Counted from the stretch's first letter, positions 16,347 through 26,769 are shown. The stretch: DNA of 33,788 bases from Pseudomonadales bacterium (GCA_013043915.1 JABEVH010000071.1:1-33788), one strand, 5' to 3'. Program-made: numbers and translations. Notes: generated from the sequence alone by a model not told the origin.

Positions 16347-18082
16347 AAAAGACAGGAGCATGGTTGGTACGATTTGCCTTGGAACAGTTGGGAGTACGTC
16401 ATACTTTTGGCATACCGGGTGTACATAACACAGAACTTTATGATGAATTGGCGGCTTCTGAATCGTTGCACCCCATCTTGGTGACCCATGAAGGCTGTGG
16501 AGCTTTTATGGCAGATGCCATCTCGCGAACCAGTCAGCAGGTAGGTACCCTGGTTCTGGTACCAGCGGCTGGATTGACCCATGCCGCCAGCGGCATCGGC
16601 GAGGCCTTCCTTGACGGTGTGCCCATGTTGGTTATTTCGGGTGGGATACGCAGCGATTCAGCCTATCAGTTCCAATTACATGATATCGATAATCACGCTT
16701 TTATCGGACCGTTGTGTAAAGCAACCTTCAAGATCAGCCGGCATGCTGAAATTGTGGAAACGTTCTACCGCGCTTTTGACCTGGCATGTAGCGGGGAACC
16801 TGGGCCGGTTTATATCGAAGTGCCCGTTAACCTGCAACTCGATAAGGGAGAGATCCTGGACTTGCCTGCCTATGCCAAACAGGCAGCGGTGAATCCTGTA
16901 GACCGGCAGCATATCCATAAGGCCGCCGAGTTGCTCAAAGCGGCTAAACGCCCAGGACTTTTTCTGGGGTGGGGGGCCGTAGATGCTCAGGACAGTGCTA
17001 TTGCCATCGCAGAGCGATTAGGCGCTCCGGTAGCGACGACGCTGCAAGGTTTGTCAGCTTTTCCGGGGGACCATCCGTTGTCGGTGGGGATGAGTTTTGG
17101 TCCGCATGCGGTACCTGCAGCTAAAATCATGGAATCCTGTGATGTTTTGCTGGCGGTAGGAACGCGTTTCAGTGAAATTGCCACGGGAAGTTTTGGCATG
17201 CCCGTACCTTCGACCCTGATTCATATCGATATTAATCCACGCGTTTTCCATGTGAATTATCCTGCAACCGTCACCGTCCAAGGGGATAGTCGTGAGATTT
17301 TGCCTCTGCTGCTGGAACAGCTGGTTCATATGGGTGGGACACCATCAGCCCATGTTGTTTCAGTACGGGATACGATTGAGCAGGGCCGTCAGCAGTTTCG
17401 TAAATCTTGGGAAGAGCATGCAACTCCTGCAGGAAAAGTTAGCCCAGCAGCCTTCTTTTCAGGCTTGAAGGAGCAAATGACTTCGGATACCTATGTCGTT
17501 GCCGATGACGGCAACCACACCTTCTTGACGGCAGAGCACCTGCCGATCAGAAAGCCGCGGCATTTCATTTCACCGACAGATTTTAATTGCATGGGCTATG
17601 CAGTGCCTGCCGCCCTAGGTGTTAAGCTGATGCATCCTGAGTCGCCGGTGGTGGCTATCGTAGGTGATGGCGCATTTAACATGACGTGTATGGAGTTGTT
17701 GACGGCTGTGCGCGAACGGCTGGGTGTGGTGATCGCGGTATTTGCCGATGGTGAGCTGGCGCAAATCGCGCAGGCTCAGCAGATTCCTTACCGGCGCATG
17801 ACATGTACCGAGCTGCCACGCCTGGATCGTCGTGCTTTGGCCCAGGCTTTGGGCTTGCACTACATCGCACTTTCCCATGATACCGCCGTTGGGGCTGCCT
17901 TGCAGGAGGCATGGGAACGGTCACAAACAGGCCAGCCCGTGCTGCTGGATGTTGCTATAGATTACAGCCGGCCGACTTATTTTACCCAAGGGATACTCAA
18001 GACCAATTTGAAGCGCCTTAACCGAGGGACCCAGGTGCGTATGGTCGGGCGCGCCCTATGGCGGCGCGTGACCATGCGTTAG
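16343..18082 (+). CDS. Thiamine diphosphate-binding protein, acetolactate synthase large subunit-like (GTG start overlapping the upstream stop)
   Basis: GVRHTFGIPGVHNTELYDEL, VTHEGCGAFMADA (catalytic Glu region), central domain, GDGAFNMTCMELLTA; the in-frame GTG at 16343 is preferred over the ATG at 16295. Confidence 0.88.
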   Translation: MKKTGAWLVRFALEQLGVRHTFGIPGVHNTELYDELAASESLHPILVTHEGCGAFMADAISRTSQQVGTLVLVPAAGLTHAASGIGEAFLDGVPMLVISGGIRSDSAYQFQLHDIDNHAFIGPLCKATFKISRHAEIVETFYRAFDLACSGEPGPVYIEVPVNLQLDKGEILDLPAYAKQAAVNPVDRQHIHKAAELLKAAKRPGLFLGWGAVDAQDSAIAIAERLGAPVATTLQGLSAFPGDHPLSVGMSFGPHAVPAAKIMESCDVLLAVGTRFSEIATGSFGMPVPSTLIHIDINPRVFHVNYPATVTVQGDSREILPLLLEQLVHMGGTPSAHVVSVRDTIEQGRQQFRKSWEEHATPAGKVSPAAFFSGLKEQMTSDTYVVADDGNHTFLTAEHLPIRKPRHFISPTDFNCMGYAVPAALGVKLMHPESPVVAIVGDGAFNMTCMELLTAVRERLGVVIAVFADGELAQIAQAQQIPYRRMTCTELPRLDRRALAQALGLHYIALSHDTAVGAALQEAWERSQTGQPVLLDVAIDYSRPTYFTQGILKTNLKRLNRGTQVRMVGRALWRRVTMR

Positions 18083-18084
18083 CG

Positions 18085-18615
18085 TCAGCGGGAGCGTTCG
18101 CGCACCTGAAGTACCCCGATAAAATTGCAGGGGCGGGTGCGTGCATCCAGCTGTTCAGACAAAATGCCTTGCCAGGCCGTGCGACAGGCACCGGTGGACC
18201 CCGGGACACAAAAGATAAGCGTATCGTTGGCCATGCCGGCGAGCGCTCGTGATTGCAGGGTAGAGGTGCCAATTTCCTGCAAGGAGATTTGTCTGAATAA
18301 TTCTCCGAAGCCATCGATGGTTTTGTCAAAAAGCGGTGACAATGCCTCCGGTGTGGAGTCTCGTCCAGAAAAGCCTGTACCGCCGGTACTGATGACGACA
18401 TCGATCTCCGGGTCAGCGATCCAGACAGAAACTTGGGCACGAAGGCGGTAGATGTCATCCTTAATGATTTTTCGGTCAGCCAGTTGATGACCTGCGTCGG
18501 TCAGAGCATTGACCAGGTACGCACCTGAGGTGTCATTTTCAAGTTGGCGTGTGTCGGAAACTGTCAGGACGGCGACATTCAGGGCTACAAATTCAGCAGT
18601 GCTTTGATGACTCAT
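18085..18615 (-). CDS. moaB: Molybdenum cofactor biosynthesis protein B
   Basis: VALNVAVLTVSDTRQLENDTSGAYLVNALTDAGH...DVVISTGGTGFSGRDSTPEALSPLFDKTIDGFGELFR...PGSTGACRTAW. Confidence 0.92.
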   Translation of the reverse strand: MSHQSTAEFVALNVAVLTVSDTRQLENDTSGAYLVNALTDAGHQLADRKIIKDDIYRLRAQVSVWIADPEIDVVISTGGTGFSGRDSTPEALSPLFDKTIDGFGELFRQISLQEIGTSTLQSRALAGMANDTLIFCVPGSTGACRTAWQGILSEQLDARTRPCNFIGVLQVRERSR

Positions 18616-18722
18616 GAGGTGCATGCTCCGGAGCAGAAGTGCATCATCATAACATCGGTGCAGGTGATAGCCGAAGTACGACCTGCTACAGTGTAAGCAT
18701 CGTCGATAGTAAGGGGGCAGTT

Positions 18723-20348
18723 ATGAGCGATGAATCGCAGATTAGCGGGAATGAACAGGTTTTTTGGCATCTCATTGAAATCGGCATTGCCCTCTCCTCT
18801 GAACATGATACCACCAAACTGATGGAATCCATTCTCAAGGAGGCTCAGGACATTACACGAGCGGATGGCGGAACTTTGTATTTGTTACGAGATCGTGACC
18901 ATACTCAGGCAAGGCTAGAATTTAATATCGTAAGAAATGACAGCCTGCATGTACATTGGGTTCGTTCCCTTGATGCTACGGAAGCCGATATTTATCCATC
19001 ACTGCCTCTGCGGGATTCGTTGGGTCAGGCTGAGCATCATAATGTCGCTACGCATGTGGCTTGGACCCGACAACTGAGCAATATTCCTGATGTATACGAG
19101 GTCACCGATTTTGATTTCTCAGGAGCGCGGCGCTTTGATGAGAAAAACGGCTATCGCACGCGATCTCTACTGACGATACCGTTGTGTAATCACGATCAGG
19201 AAACCATAGGCGTGTTGCAGCTGATCAATGCTCGTGATGAGACGGGGCAGGTCATGGCTTTTCCTGAGTCCCAGGAAACCATCGTACGCGCCTTAGCCTC
19301 GCTGGCTGCCGTGGCCTTGGATAACCGGATTTTGTTTGAACAGCACAAGGCTTTGCTTAAATCATTTACCGACACCATCGCCGATGCCATCGATGCCAAG
19401 TCGCCTTATACCTCGGCGCATTGTCGACGTGTTCCGATTATCACTGATATGTTGGCGCAAGCCGCCTGTGAAGAACAGGAAGGGCCCTTAGCTGATTTTA
19501 CTTTAGATACCGATGACTGGTATGAATTGCGGGTAGCTAGCGGTATGCATGATTGCGGGAAGCTAGTGACGCCTGATTATCTTCTCGATAAATCCACCAA
19601 ACTGCATAGGATGCGTGATGGCATGGACGTTATCGATGTTCGGGTTGTCGTGATGATGCGTGAGGCTGAGATTGATTACTTGCGTGCATTACAGGCGCAA
19701 CCTCAACATGCTGATGTGCTGCTGGCTGATCTCGAAGCAAAAATCACACAACTACGCGAGGCGCAGGATTTTTTGCATGAATCAAACCGAGGTGGGGAAT
19801 TTTTTTCCGATCAGGCTAGACAGCGTTTGCTCGAACTGGCTGCATGGCGCTGGAAGGATGCGCAAGGCCATGAGCAGACCTTGCTGACTGAAGAGGATGT
19901 CGCTTATCTGGGCATTCAACGAGGGACCTTAAGTGCCGAGGAGCGGGAGCGTATCAATGAGCATATGGTCGTGACGATAAAAATGCTCAATTCATTGCCC
20001 TTCCCTAAGTCGTTGCACCGTGTACCCGAGTATGCGGGAGGTCATCATGAGCGCATGGATGGCAGTGGTTTTCCCCAAGGACTGACACGGGAACAGATGT
20101 CCTGGCCGGCCAGGATGATGGCTATTGCAGATATTTTTGAGGCACTAACGGCATCGGATCGTCCCTACAAACCGCCGATGAAGTTATCCGAATCCTTGCG
20201 CATCATGCAGCGTATGCGAGATCAGCATCATATTGATCCTGATCTCTACCAGCTATTTTTGCGGAGACGCGTGTGGGAAAATTACGCCCATACGGTAAAT
20301 TTAAGCAGGGAACAACTCGATGTTGAGGATATCAGCCCCTTCCTATAG
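18723..20348 (+). CDS. GAF domain-containing HD-GYP phosphohydrolase (probable c-di-GMP phosphodiesterase)
   Basis: N-terminal GAF-like region; HDCGKL and GGHHERMDGSGFPQGL; RBS-like aagggggcag before ATG 18723. Confidence 0.87.
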   Translation: MSDESQISGNEQVFWHLIEIGIALSSEHDTTKLMESILKEAQDITRADGGTLYLLRDRDHTQARLEFNIVRNDSLHVHWVRSLDATEADIYPSLPLRDSLGQAEHHNVATHVAWTRQLSNIPDVYEVTDFDFSGARRFDEKNGYRTRSLLTIPLCNHDQETIGVLQLINARDETGQVMAFPESQETIVRALASLAAVALDNRILFEQHKALLKSFTDTIADAIDAKSPYTSAHCRRVPIITDMLAQAACEEQEGPLADFTLDTDDWYELRVASGMHDCGKLVTPDYLLDKSTKLHRMRDGMDVIDVRVVVMMREAEIDYLRALQAQPQHADVLLADLEAKITQLREAQDFLHESNRGGEFFSDQARQRLLELAAWRWKDAQGHEQTLLTEEDVAYLGIQRGTLSAEERERINEHMVVTIKMLNSLPFPKSLHRVPEYAGGHHERMDGSGFPQGLTREQMSWPARMMAIADIFEALTASDRPYKPPMKLSESLRIMQRMRDQHHIDPDLYQLFLRRRVWENYAHTVNLSREQLDVEDISPFL

Positions 20349-20403
20349 GGTAGCGAGGAAAAACAAGGCACGAACTTGAATGGATGGGAAAGATTCCTGC
20401 GGT

Positions 20404-20832
20404 TTACAGTGGAGGAATCTGAACTTGAGAGACCGTTCCCGTGCCGTTGAAGATGACAGAGCCATTGCCTCGTCTGGTCTGATAGTACCAAATATTCTGC
20501 CAATTGATTTTGATAATTTGACTGGGTGAACCGAGTAAGGCTTTTACCTGATCAGGCTTCATGCCAGATTTGATTGCCTGCCAGTTCTCAAGGCGTAGAT
20601 CAGGGGAGTCCATAACCCAATGACCTGGAGTTGTGTTGCCCGAATTTGAACCTGGCGACGGCGCCGATACAGGAGGGGTGGGGGTGTTTATAGCCTTTTC
20701 TAGTAACTCAACTCTCTTTTCCAAGGCCTCAAATTCAGATTTGGAGACATACTCATCTGCGTGGGTAACGTGTAGCGCTACACTGCCAATCAGACAATAT
20801 CCAAGTAAGTAAGTGATTCTGGGGACGGTCAT
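20404..20832 (-). CDS. Exported protein with a short coiled coil and a BamE/SmpA-like C-terminal segment
   Basis: Signal peptide from ATG 20832; KSEFEALEKRVELLEKAI; NWQAIKSGMKPDQVKALLGSPSQI...WYYQ. Confidence 0.55.
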   Translation of the reverse strand: MTVPRITYLLGYCLIGSVALHVTHADEYVSKSEFEALEKRVELLEKAINTPTPPVSAPSPGSNSGNTTPGHWVMDSPDLRLENWQAIKSGMKPDQVKALLGSPSQIIKINWQNIWYYQTRRGNGSVIFNGTGTVSQVQIPPL

Positions 20833-20959
20833 CGCTAACACCTCATTATGGACAAGAAAAACGGGAGGAACCCAGGATAGATAGACGAGTTTGGCATACC
20901 TCACAGCGTTTTCCTATCACCCCATGGCGGGGCTTACGATAGGGCTGGATTTTCGCAGA

Positions 20960-21008
20960 TTTGAATAAATAAAAAGCGAGGGAAGATACAGTTATCTCCC
21001 CTCGCTTT
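20960..21008 (-). terminator. Rho-independent terminator of the cytochrome/porin gene
   Basis: Minus strand AAAGCGAGGGGAGATAA-ctg-TATCTTCCCTCGCTTT followed by TTATTTATT. Confidence 0.75.
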
Positions 21009-21022
21009 GAGACTCAACCTAA

Positions 21023-22414
21023 CTAGAACAAGAACCAGCCATAAAGCATGGCAGTGTCATTGGCATGCGCATCGCCATTATTGTAGTTATAGCCACTGTT
21101 GCCATTGTACTTGGTAAACATCCAGTACTGGGCACCGAGCTGAACATTTTCCCAGGGCAGGAAATAGTACTGAGCAACCCAGGCTGTGCTCTGCGGGCTG
21201 ATAAAAGCGGCGCCAGGCGGGAGGTTGGTCTGGTTCACGGGCATATCATAATTAGTTATATTGAATGATGCATCATTGTTGGTTCCCGTGGAACGCGTCA
21301 ACATCAGTCCAACGGACTGCTTGTTATTGAAATGCATTTCTCCCTGTAGTTTGAACGAGTTCAGATAAGCCATTCCTGAGTTTGTGGAACGCATATCATC
21401 AGACTCATGCACATACGAGCTGTGTACGACCAGTTCGTCGTTGCCCATGGGTAATTCATATTGCAAGTCAATGGCGCGGTCGACGGTGCGATCGGATGGA
21501 GAACCTAAACCGGTATTGTTAAGGCCTCCAGTATTGGTTAGATTAGCCGCCATAAACCAGCCGCCAATCTCAATGTCACCGTTACCAATATCAGTCTGAT
21601 AAGCCAAACGGCCATAAGGTGCCAGTCCGTTAAACTGACCCGGAGCTGCGTTGGTCAGATTCCAGCTCTGTGTTGAGGTAGAGCGATACAGCGTGAAATC
21701 TGCATAGTAGTGATTGTCAATCATGGTGTAGGCACCCAGTCCAGCAACGGCCCCACCTAAGCCATGAGCCATGAAAGCGTTAGCTGCATTGGCGCCACCA
21801 GCAGGCGATCCACTTGGGTGGATGAACGGGTAACCCCAGGTCGGGGTATTCTGCCAAAGGTCTTCCATGCCTGGACTATTGTTGAGCGTGACACCGTAGG
21901 TGACAGGAACGCCCAGCATCAATTTCTGATTGGCGTAACGAACTTCAGAGTTATCCTGGCTGATGCTGCCGCCATTTTCACCAGTAACCTGGAGCATCGC
22001 CCCCATATGATCAGAAACCTCGCCAGCATAGAACAGGCTGAATTGGCGAGGGAATGAAATATTATCCTGCGAGATGGCTGCCGTGCCATTAGCATTTTTG
22101 ATGTGCTCATCGCGTACATTCGTGATCTGAGTCTGAATCATCGCCGATAGCGGTGGAATCTGATTCAGCCTGACACCGGCTCCGTTGTCGCTGGCTTGAG
22201 ATTCGACCTGCTTGATACCGGTCATGGTGTAGCCATTTAATTTGAACTGACGTCCAAAGGGTGTAAGTTCAGGAAACATGGAATGGCAAGCTTCACAGGC
22301 CATACCGGTCTGACGGGCAAAGCTAGGCACAGCGTGGGCGGTCTGCGCCAGTAATCCACCCACGACGGGCAGTAGTAGTAAACGCCATGAAGGCGTAGTA
22401 GTGAGTTTGTTCAT
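21023..22414 (-). CDS. Mono-haem c-type cytochrome fused to a predicted outer-membrane beta-barrel
   Basis: Signal peptide, then FARQTGMACEACHSMFPELTPFGRQFKLNGYTMTG (single CxxCH), then a long barrel-like sequence ending in AMLYGWFLF. Confidence 0.75.
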   Translation of the reverse strand: MNKLTTTPSWRLLLLPVVGGLLAQTAHAVPSFARQTGMACEACHSMFPELTPFGRQFKLNGYTMTGIKQVESQASDNGAGVRLNQIPPLSAMIQTQITNVRDEHIKNANGTAAISQDNISFPRQFSLFYAGEVSDHMGAMLQVTGENGGSISQDNSEVRYANQKLMLGVPVTYGVTLNNSPGMEDLWQNTPTWGYPFIHPSGSPAGGANAANAFMAHGLGGAVAGLGAYTMIDNHYYADFTLYRSTSTQSWNLTNAAPGQFNGLAPYGRLAYQTDIGNGDIEIGGWFMAANLTNTGGLNNTGLGSPSDRTVDRAIDLQYELPMGNDELVVHSSYVHESDDMRSTNSGMAYLNSFKLQGEMHFNNKQSVGLMLTRSTGTNNDASFNITNYDMPVNQTNLPPGAAFISPQSTAWVAQYYFLPWENVQLGAQYWMFTKYNGNSGYNYNNGDAHANDTAMLYGWFLF

Positions 22415-22603
22415 AGCAAGCACCTGTGAACAGTTAAAGGTGGTTCTATTATCTGTGGAACGCGGCCGAATAAATTGATCTGTAGCAATTTGTATGTGTT
22501 ATTTGTGACAATGCAACAAAATATGTCCGCGATAGCTACTTTGATGGCAAGTTAAAGAGATTAACTTGATATTTTCTGAAGAACTTTTTGATTAGGAGGG
22601 GGC

Positions 22604-23161
22604 ATGGAACTGCTGGAAGGTTTGTTGTCGCGGGTGTCACAACCTGTATTGGTGGAGCCTGCTCCTGATGATCAGAGTCTGTACCGATCTTTCCAGGCGG
22701 CGTTAAGAGCTCCGGATCACCGAGGCTTGCATCCCTGGCGCTATCTGATAGTGCGTCAGGATGCCCGATTAAGATTGGGTGCTATTTTGGCGGCATCGCA
22801 GGCTGGCTTGAAGCCTGATTTATCGGACGTTGAGCAGCAGCGCTTATGCCATCAGCCTTTGCGTGCTCCCTTGTTGGTGGTGGCTATCAATGTGCTGCAG
22901 TCTGATACTTCAGTGCCTGAGGTGGAGCAGGTGCTAAGTATGGGAGCATCGATACAGAATTTTATGCTGGCCCTGCATGCTCAGGGTTTTGCCGCCATCT
23001 GGCGGACAGGGGTGATGGCTGAGGATGCGGGCGTACGTGCGGCGTTATGTTTAAAAGCAGGGGAACGCATAGCAGGTATCCTTTATGTCGGTACGGCCGA
23101 TCAAGGTGAGCGTCGTGCTGTTATGCTGGATCCAACCGTGTACATGACGGAGTGGTCATGA
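22604..23161 (+). CDS. Nitroreductase family protein (YdjA-like)
   Basis: RAPDHRGLHPWRYLIVRQDARLRLGAILAA...SMGASIQNFMLALHAQGFAAIWRTG; strong RBS aggaggggg. Confidence 0.85.
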   Translation: MELLEGLLSRVSQPVLVEPAPDDQSLYRSFQAALRAPDHRGLHPWRYLIVRQDARLRLGAILAASQAGLKPDLSDVEQQRLCHQPLRAPLLVVAINVLQSDTSVPEVEQVLSMGASIQNFMLALHAQGFAAIWRTGVMAEDAGVRAALCLKAGERIAGILYVGTADQGERRAVMLDPTVYMTEWS

Positions 23162-23610
23162 GAAACCGAGAACAACGTTTGCATGAACAAATTCCGCTGA
23201 CAGCAGCTATGGAGGTGCGGGTGGTATGGGCTGATGATCAGCGCCTTGAACTGGCGGCTCCTCTGCAGGGCAATCATAATGACAAGAGAACTGCGTTTGC
23301 CGGGAGTTTGTCAGCCTTGTTGCAGGTGGCGGGATGGGAGTTATGGCAACATTGGTCCAATCGGACATGGGGCGATGGGAAGATGGCCGTCGTAGCTGTC
23401 GAGACACAGTTGAGCTATCTCAAACCGGTGCAAAGTGATTTTAGCGTCCATGCAGAGCTTCCTGTCGTCGCTGAACTGCAGAAAGCGGCAAACGCTGTGG
23501 AACGGCATGGACGAGTTAGAACTACCAGCCATCTTGCGGTACGGGATGAAACCGGCATCGTGAAGGTGACGGCCATCATCCAATACGCCATCTATCAGGT
23601 GGAACGGTAA
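23158..23610 (+). CDS. Hotdog-fold thioesterase-like protein (YiiD C-terminal domain family)
   Basis: IPLTAAMEVRVVWADDQRLELAAPLQGNHNDKRTAFAGSLSALLQVAGWELW; start overlaps the nitroreductase stop. Confidence 0.75.
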   Translation: MRNREQRLHEQIPLTAAMEVRVVWADDQRLELAAPLQGNHNDKRTAFAGSLSALLQVAGWELWQHWSNRTWGDGKMAVVAVETQLSYLKPVQSDFSVHAELPVVAELQKAANAVERHGRVRTTSHLAVRDETGIVKVTAIIQYAIYQVER

Positions 23611-23934
23611 TCAGCGTTCCAGCATGGAGCGCTTGTTGGGCTTGCCATCCCATGCGGTGGCATCTTTAGGTTGCTCACCTTTTTCTGTGATGTTAGGCCA
23701 GATCTGGGCGAGGTCTGCATTGATCTTGATAAAATCTTTCTGGTCGGCAGGAATCTCATCTTCGGAGAAGATGGCGTTTGCGGGGCATTCTGGTTCACAT
23801 AAGGCGCAATCTATGCATTCATCGGGATGTATCACCAGAAAATTGGGTCCCTCATAAAAGCAATCTACGGGGCAGACTTCAACACAGTCCTGGTATTTGC
23901 ATTTAATGCAGTTTTCAGTGACAACAAAGGTCAT
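23611..23934 (-). CDS. fdxA: Ferredoxin FdxA (7Fe-type)
   Basis: [62 protein letters not shown]. Confidence 0.95.
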   Translation of the reverse strand: MTFVVTENCIKCKYQDCVEVCPVDCFYEGPNFLVIHPDECIDCALCEPECPANAIFSEDEIPADQKDFIKINADLAQIWPNITEKGEQPKDATAWDGKPNKRSMLER

Positions 23935-24030
23935 GGAACAACTCCCGAAACGGACAGGAACAACAGTGCGAGCCATAGTGTAACGGCAAGTGTGAACGAG
24001 GCCAAGGGTGCAGGGTTAAAAACCATGCCA

Positions 24031-26631
24031 TCAGGTATCGAGCAAATTCTTCAAAGCATAGAGCTGATCCAGGGCTTGTCGCGGGGAAAGGCTGTCGATA
24101 TCAAGCAGGGACAGGAGTTTTTCGACCGCGCTCTCCGGTGAGTTAAACAGATCGCCTTGCAGGGGCTGATGGGAAGGTGTGTAGCTTTGTTGGCGCTTGA
24201 TTTCGCTACGCTCCAATTCCTGCAATTTAAGTTGTGCAGCTTGTACCACGCTACGTGGTATACCGGCGAGTTGGGCAACGGCCAGTCCGTAGCTCTGGCT
24301 AGCGGGCCCTGGTTGAATGGCATGCAGAAAAACAATTTTGTCACCATGTTGCAAGGCGGTGACATGTATATTGCTAACGCCATCCATGGACTCAGCCAGC
24401 ACGGTCATCTCAAAATAGTGAGTGGCAAATAATGTCAGTGCGCGCAACTCCGTGGCCAGATAGCTGGCGGAAGCCCAGGCCAGGCTTAGACCATCAAAGG
24501 TACTGGTGCCGCGCCCGATTTCATCCATGAGTACCAGGCTGCGATCGCTGGCATTATTCAAAATGGTAGCGGTTTCTGTCATCTCGACCATAAAGGTAGA
24601 GCGACCTCCGGCCAAGTCATCAGCCGAGCCTATGCGGGTAAATATCCTGTCCACCAGTCCGATTTCTGCACGTTGCGCAGGTACAGCACTTCCTATTTGA
24701 GCCAAGAGTACGATCAGTGCGGTTTGCCGCATAAAGGTAGACTTTCCGCCCATGTTAGGGCCGGTGATAATGAGCAGACGTTGTTCAGGATGAAGATGAA
24801 CGTCATTGGCGATAAAGGCTTCGTTGAGTACAGCTTCCACCACGGGATGCCGTCCTCCTTCGATCTTGATGCCGCGTTCTTCGTGCAAGTAAGGCATGGA
24901 CCAGCCAAGAAGATCAGCGCGCTCTGCAAGGTTGCTGAGTACATCCAGCTCGGCCAGAGCGTCTGCCGTTGCTTGCAAGGAGGAAATATCCTGAGCCAGT
25001 GTTTGCAGCAGGGCTTCATAAAGCTGTTTCTCTCGGCTCAAGGCGCGGGAACTTGCTGACAAGGCTTTATCTTCAAAGGCTTTAAGTTCAGGCGTAATAA
25101 AACGCTCGGCATTTTTAAGGGTCTGTCGTCGGATAAAATGAGCAGGGGCATGTTCGGCCTGGGCTTTTGACAGCTCGATATAATAGCCGCTGACCCGGTT
25201 GTAACCAATCTTCAGTCCGGCCACACCGCTAGCTGCTCGTTCCTTGGCTTCAATCTGTAAAAGATAATCGCCGGCATTTTGCTGGAGGCTGCGCAGTTCA
25301 TCGAGTTCTTGATCATAGCCAGGAGCGATAACTCCACCATCACGCAAGGTCATGGGGGGGTGTTCCACTAAGGCGCGTTTTAGGAGGGAGACCTGTTCGG
25401 GGTAAGGTCCCAGCAGAGCGCGCAGGTATTGCAAGCGCTCTGCACTAAACGAGTTAAGCTGATCTTGCAAGGAAGGTAACAGGCTTAAGGATAAACCTAA
25501 GCGATCCAGGTCTCGCGGGGTGGCACTGCCTAAGGCGATGCGCGATAAAATACGTTCCAGATCGCTGATGTCCTTAAGCTGCTGGCGAAGCGCCCTGTGT
25601 TGCTGTTGAAACTCAAGAACGGCGGTTTGACGCTCTTGCAGGGCGCGAGGCTGGCGCAGTGGTAAATGCAGCCAGCGACGTAACAGTCGTGATCCCATGG
25701 CTGTACAGGTGTGATCCAGGACCCAGGCCAAAGAGTGCTGCGTATCGCCTGTTAGCGTTTGCGTGATTTCCAGGTTTCTACGCGTGGCTGGGTCCAGCAC
25801 TACCGTGTCATCCTGGTGATAAATTTGTGGGGCACGCAGATGAGGAAGCACAGCGCGCTGTGTTTCCCTGACATAACTGAGCAGTGCCCCAAGGGCAGAC
25901 TGAGCTAGCAATAGCCCGGAGGAAGCGAAGCTGTCCAAGCGTTGTACTGAGAACGAGTCGCGTAATGAACGCGCTGCACTTTCGGCATCGAAGTCCCAGG
26001 CAGCTCGACGACGTAGTCCGGGTTGCAGCTGCAGTGCATCCAAGAGCGATGCTGATTCGTCAATCAGAAGCTCTGCCGGAGCCAGGCGAGCCAGCTCGGC
26101 CAACAGGCTGGTGGGGTCATCAAATTCAGCAACCCAGAGGCGACCACTGCTGATATCCAGCCAAGCCAGTCCCCAAGCGTTGTCGCGTAGGGCCAGAGCA
26201 GCCAGCAAGGTGTCGCGCTTTTCATCCAGAAAGGCTTCATCGCTCACTGTGCCCGGCGTAATAATACGAACCACTTTGCGCTCTAGGGGGCCTTTGCTGG
26301 TAGCGGGGTCGCCAACCTGCTCACAAATGACTACCGATTCTCCGGCGCGAATCAAACGCCCCAGATATGACTCTGCTGCATGAAAGGGAACGCCTGCCAT
26401 GGCAATGGGCTCGCCAGCGCTGCGCCCGCGAGAAGTTAAGGTAATGTCGAGTAGGCGAGAAGCTTTTTGGGCATCAGCAAAAAAGAGTTCGTAAAAGTCG
26501 CCCATGCGGTAAAACACCAGGGCATCAGGGAAGTCCCTCTTGATGCGCAAGTACTGTTGCATCATCGGTGTATGGGTACTTAAATCGTTATCCAGGTCCT
26601 GTGTAGGCATGGAGTTGGATGAGGAACTCAT
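24031..26631 (-). CDS. mutS: DNA mismatch repair protein MutS
   Basis: [80 protein letters not shown]. Confidence 0.98.
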   Translation of the reverse strand: MSSSSNSMPTQDLDNDLSTHTPMMQQYLRIKRDFPDALVFYRMGDFYELFFADAQKASRLLDITLTSRGRSAGEPIAMAGVPFHAAESYLGRLIRAGESVVICEQVGDPATSKGPLERKVVRIITPGTVSDEAFLDEKRDTLLAALALRDNAWGLAWLDISSGRLWVAEFDDPTSLLAELARLAPAELLIDESASLLDALQLQPGLRRRAAWDFDAESAARSLRDSFSVQRLDSFASSGLLLAQSALGALLSYVRETQRAVLPHLRAPQIYHQDDTVVLDPATRRNLEITQTLTGDTQHSLAWVLDHTCTAMGSRLLRRWLHLPLRQPRALQERQTAVLEFQQQHRALRQQLKDISDLERILSRIALGSATPRDLDRLGLSLSLLPSLQDQLNSFSAERLQYLRALLGPYPEQVSLLKRALVEHPPMTLRDGGVIAPGYDQELDELRSLQQNAGDYLLQIEAKERAASGVAGLKIGYNRVSGYYIELSKAQAEHAPAHFIRRQTLKNAERFITPELKAFEDKALSASSRALSREKQLYEALLQTLAQDISSLQATADALAELDVLSNLAERADLLGWSMPYLHEERGIKIEGGRHPVVEAVLNEAFIANDVHLHPEQRLLIITGPNMGGKSTFMRQTALIVLLAQIGSAVPAQRAEIGLVDRIFTRIGSADDLAGGRSTFMVEMTETATILNNASDRSLVLMDEIGRGTSTFDGLSLAWASASYLATELRALTLFATHYFEMTVLAESMDGVSNIHVTALQHGDKIVFLHAIQPGPASQSYGLAVAQLAGIPRSVVQAAQLKLQELERSEIKRQQSYTPSHQPLQGDLFNSPESAVEKLLSLLDIDSLSPRQALDQLYALKNLLDT

Positions 26632-26769
26632 GGTGGGCTGGGACTCTCAGCAGTAAGGACTTGACGGAGAATTATGGATGATCGCTAGTGACTAAAACAA
26701 ATCTGAATTAAACGCATACGTCGGTAAAACTAGGGGCCGTCGAAATACTGTACACCATGCAAGCTAGGA

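Noticed and set aside
24157-26383. Several plus-strand ORFs inside mutS
   Set aside because: Antisense shadows of a highly conserved coding gene.
23611-26631. mutS-fdxA adjacency as a novel linkage
   Set aside because: This gene order is familiar from Pseudomonas-type genomes.
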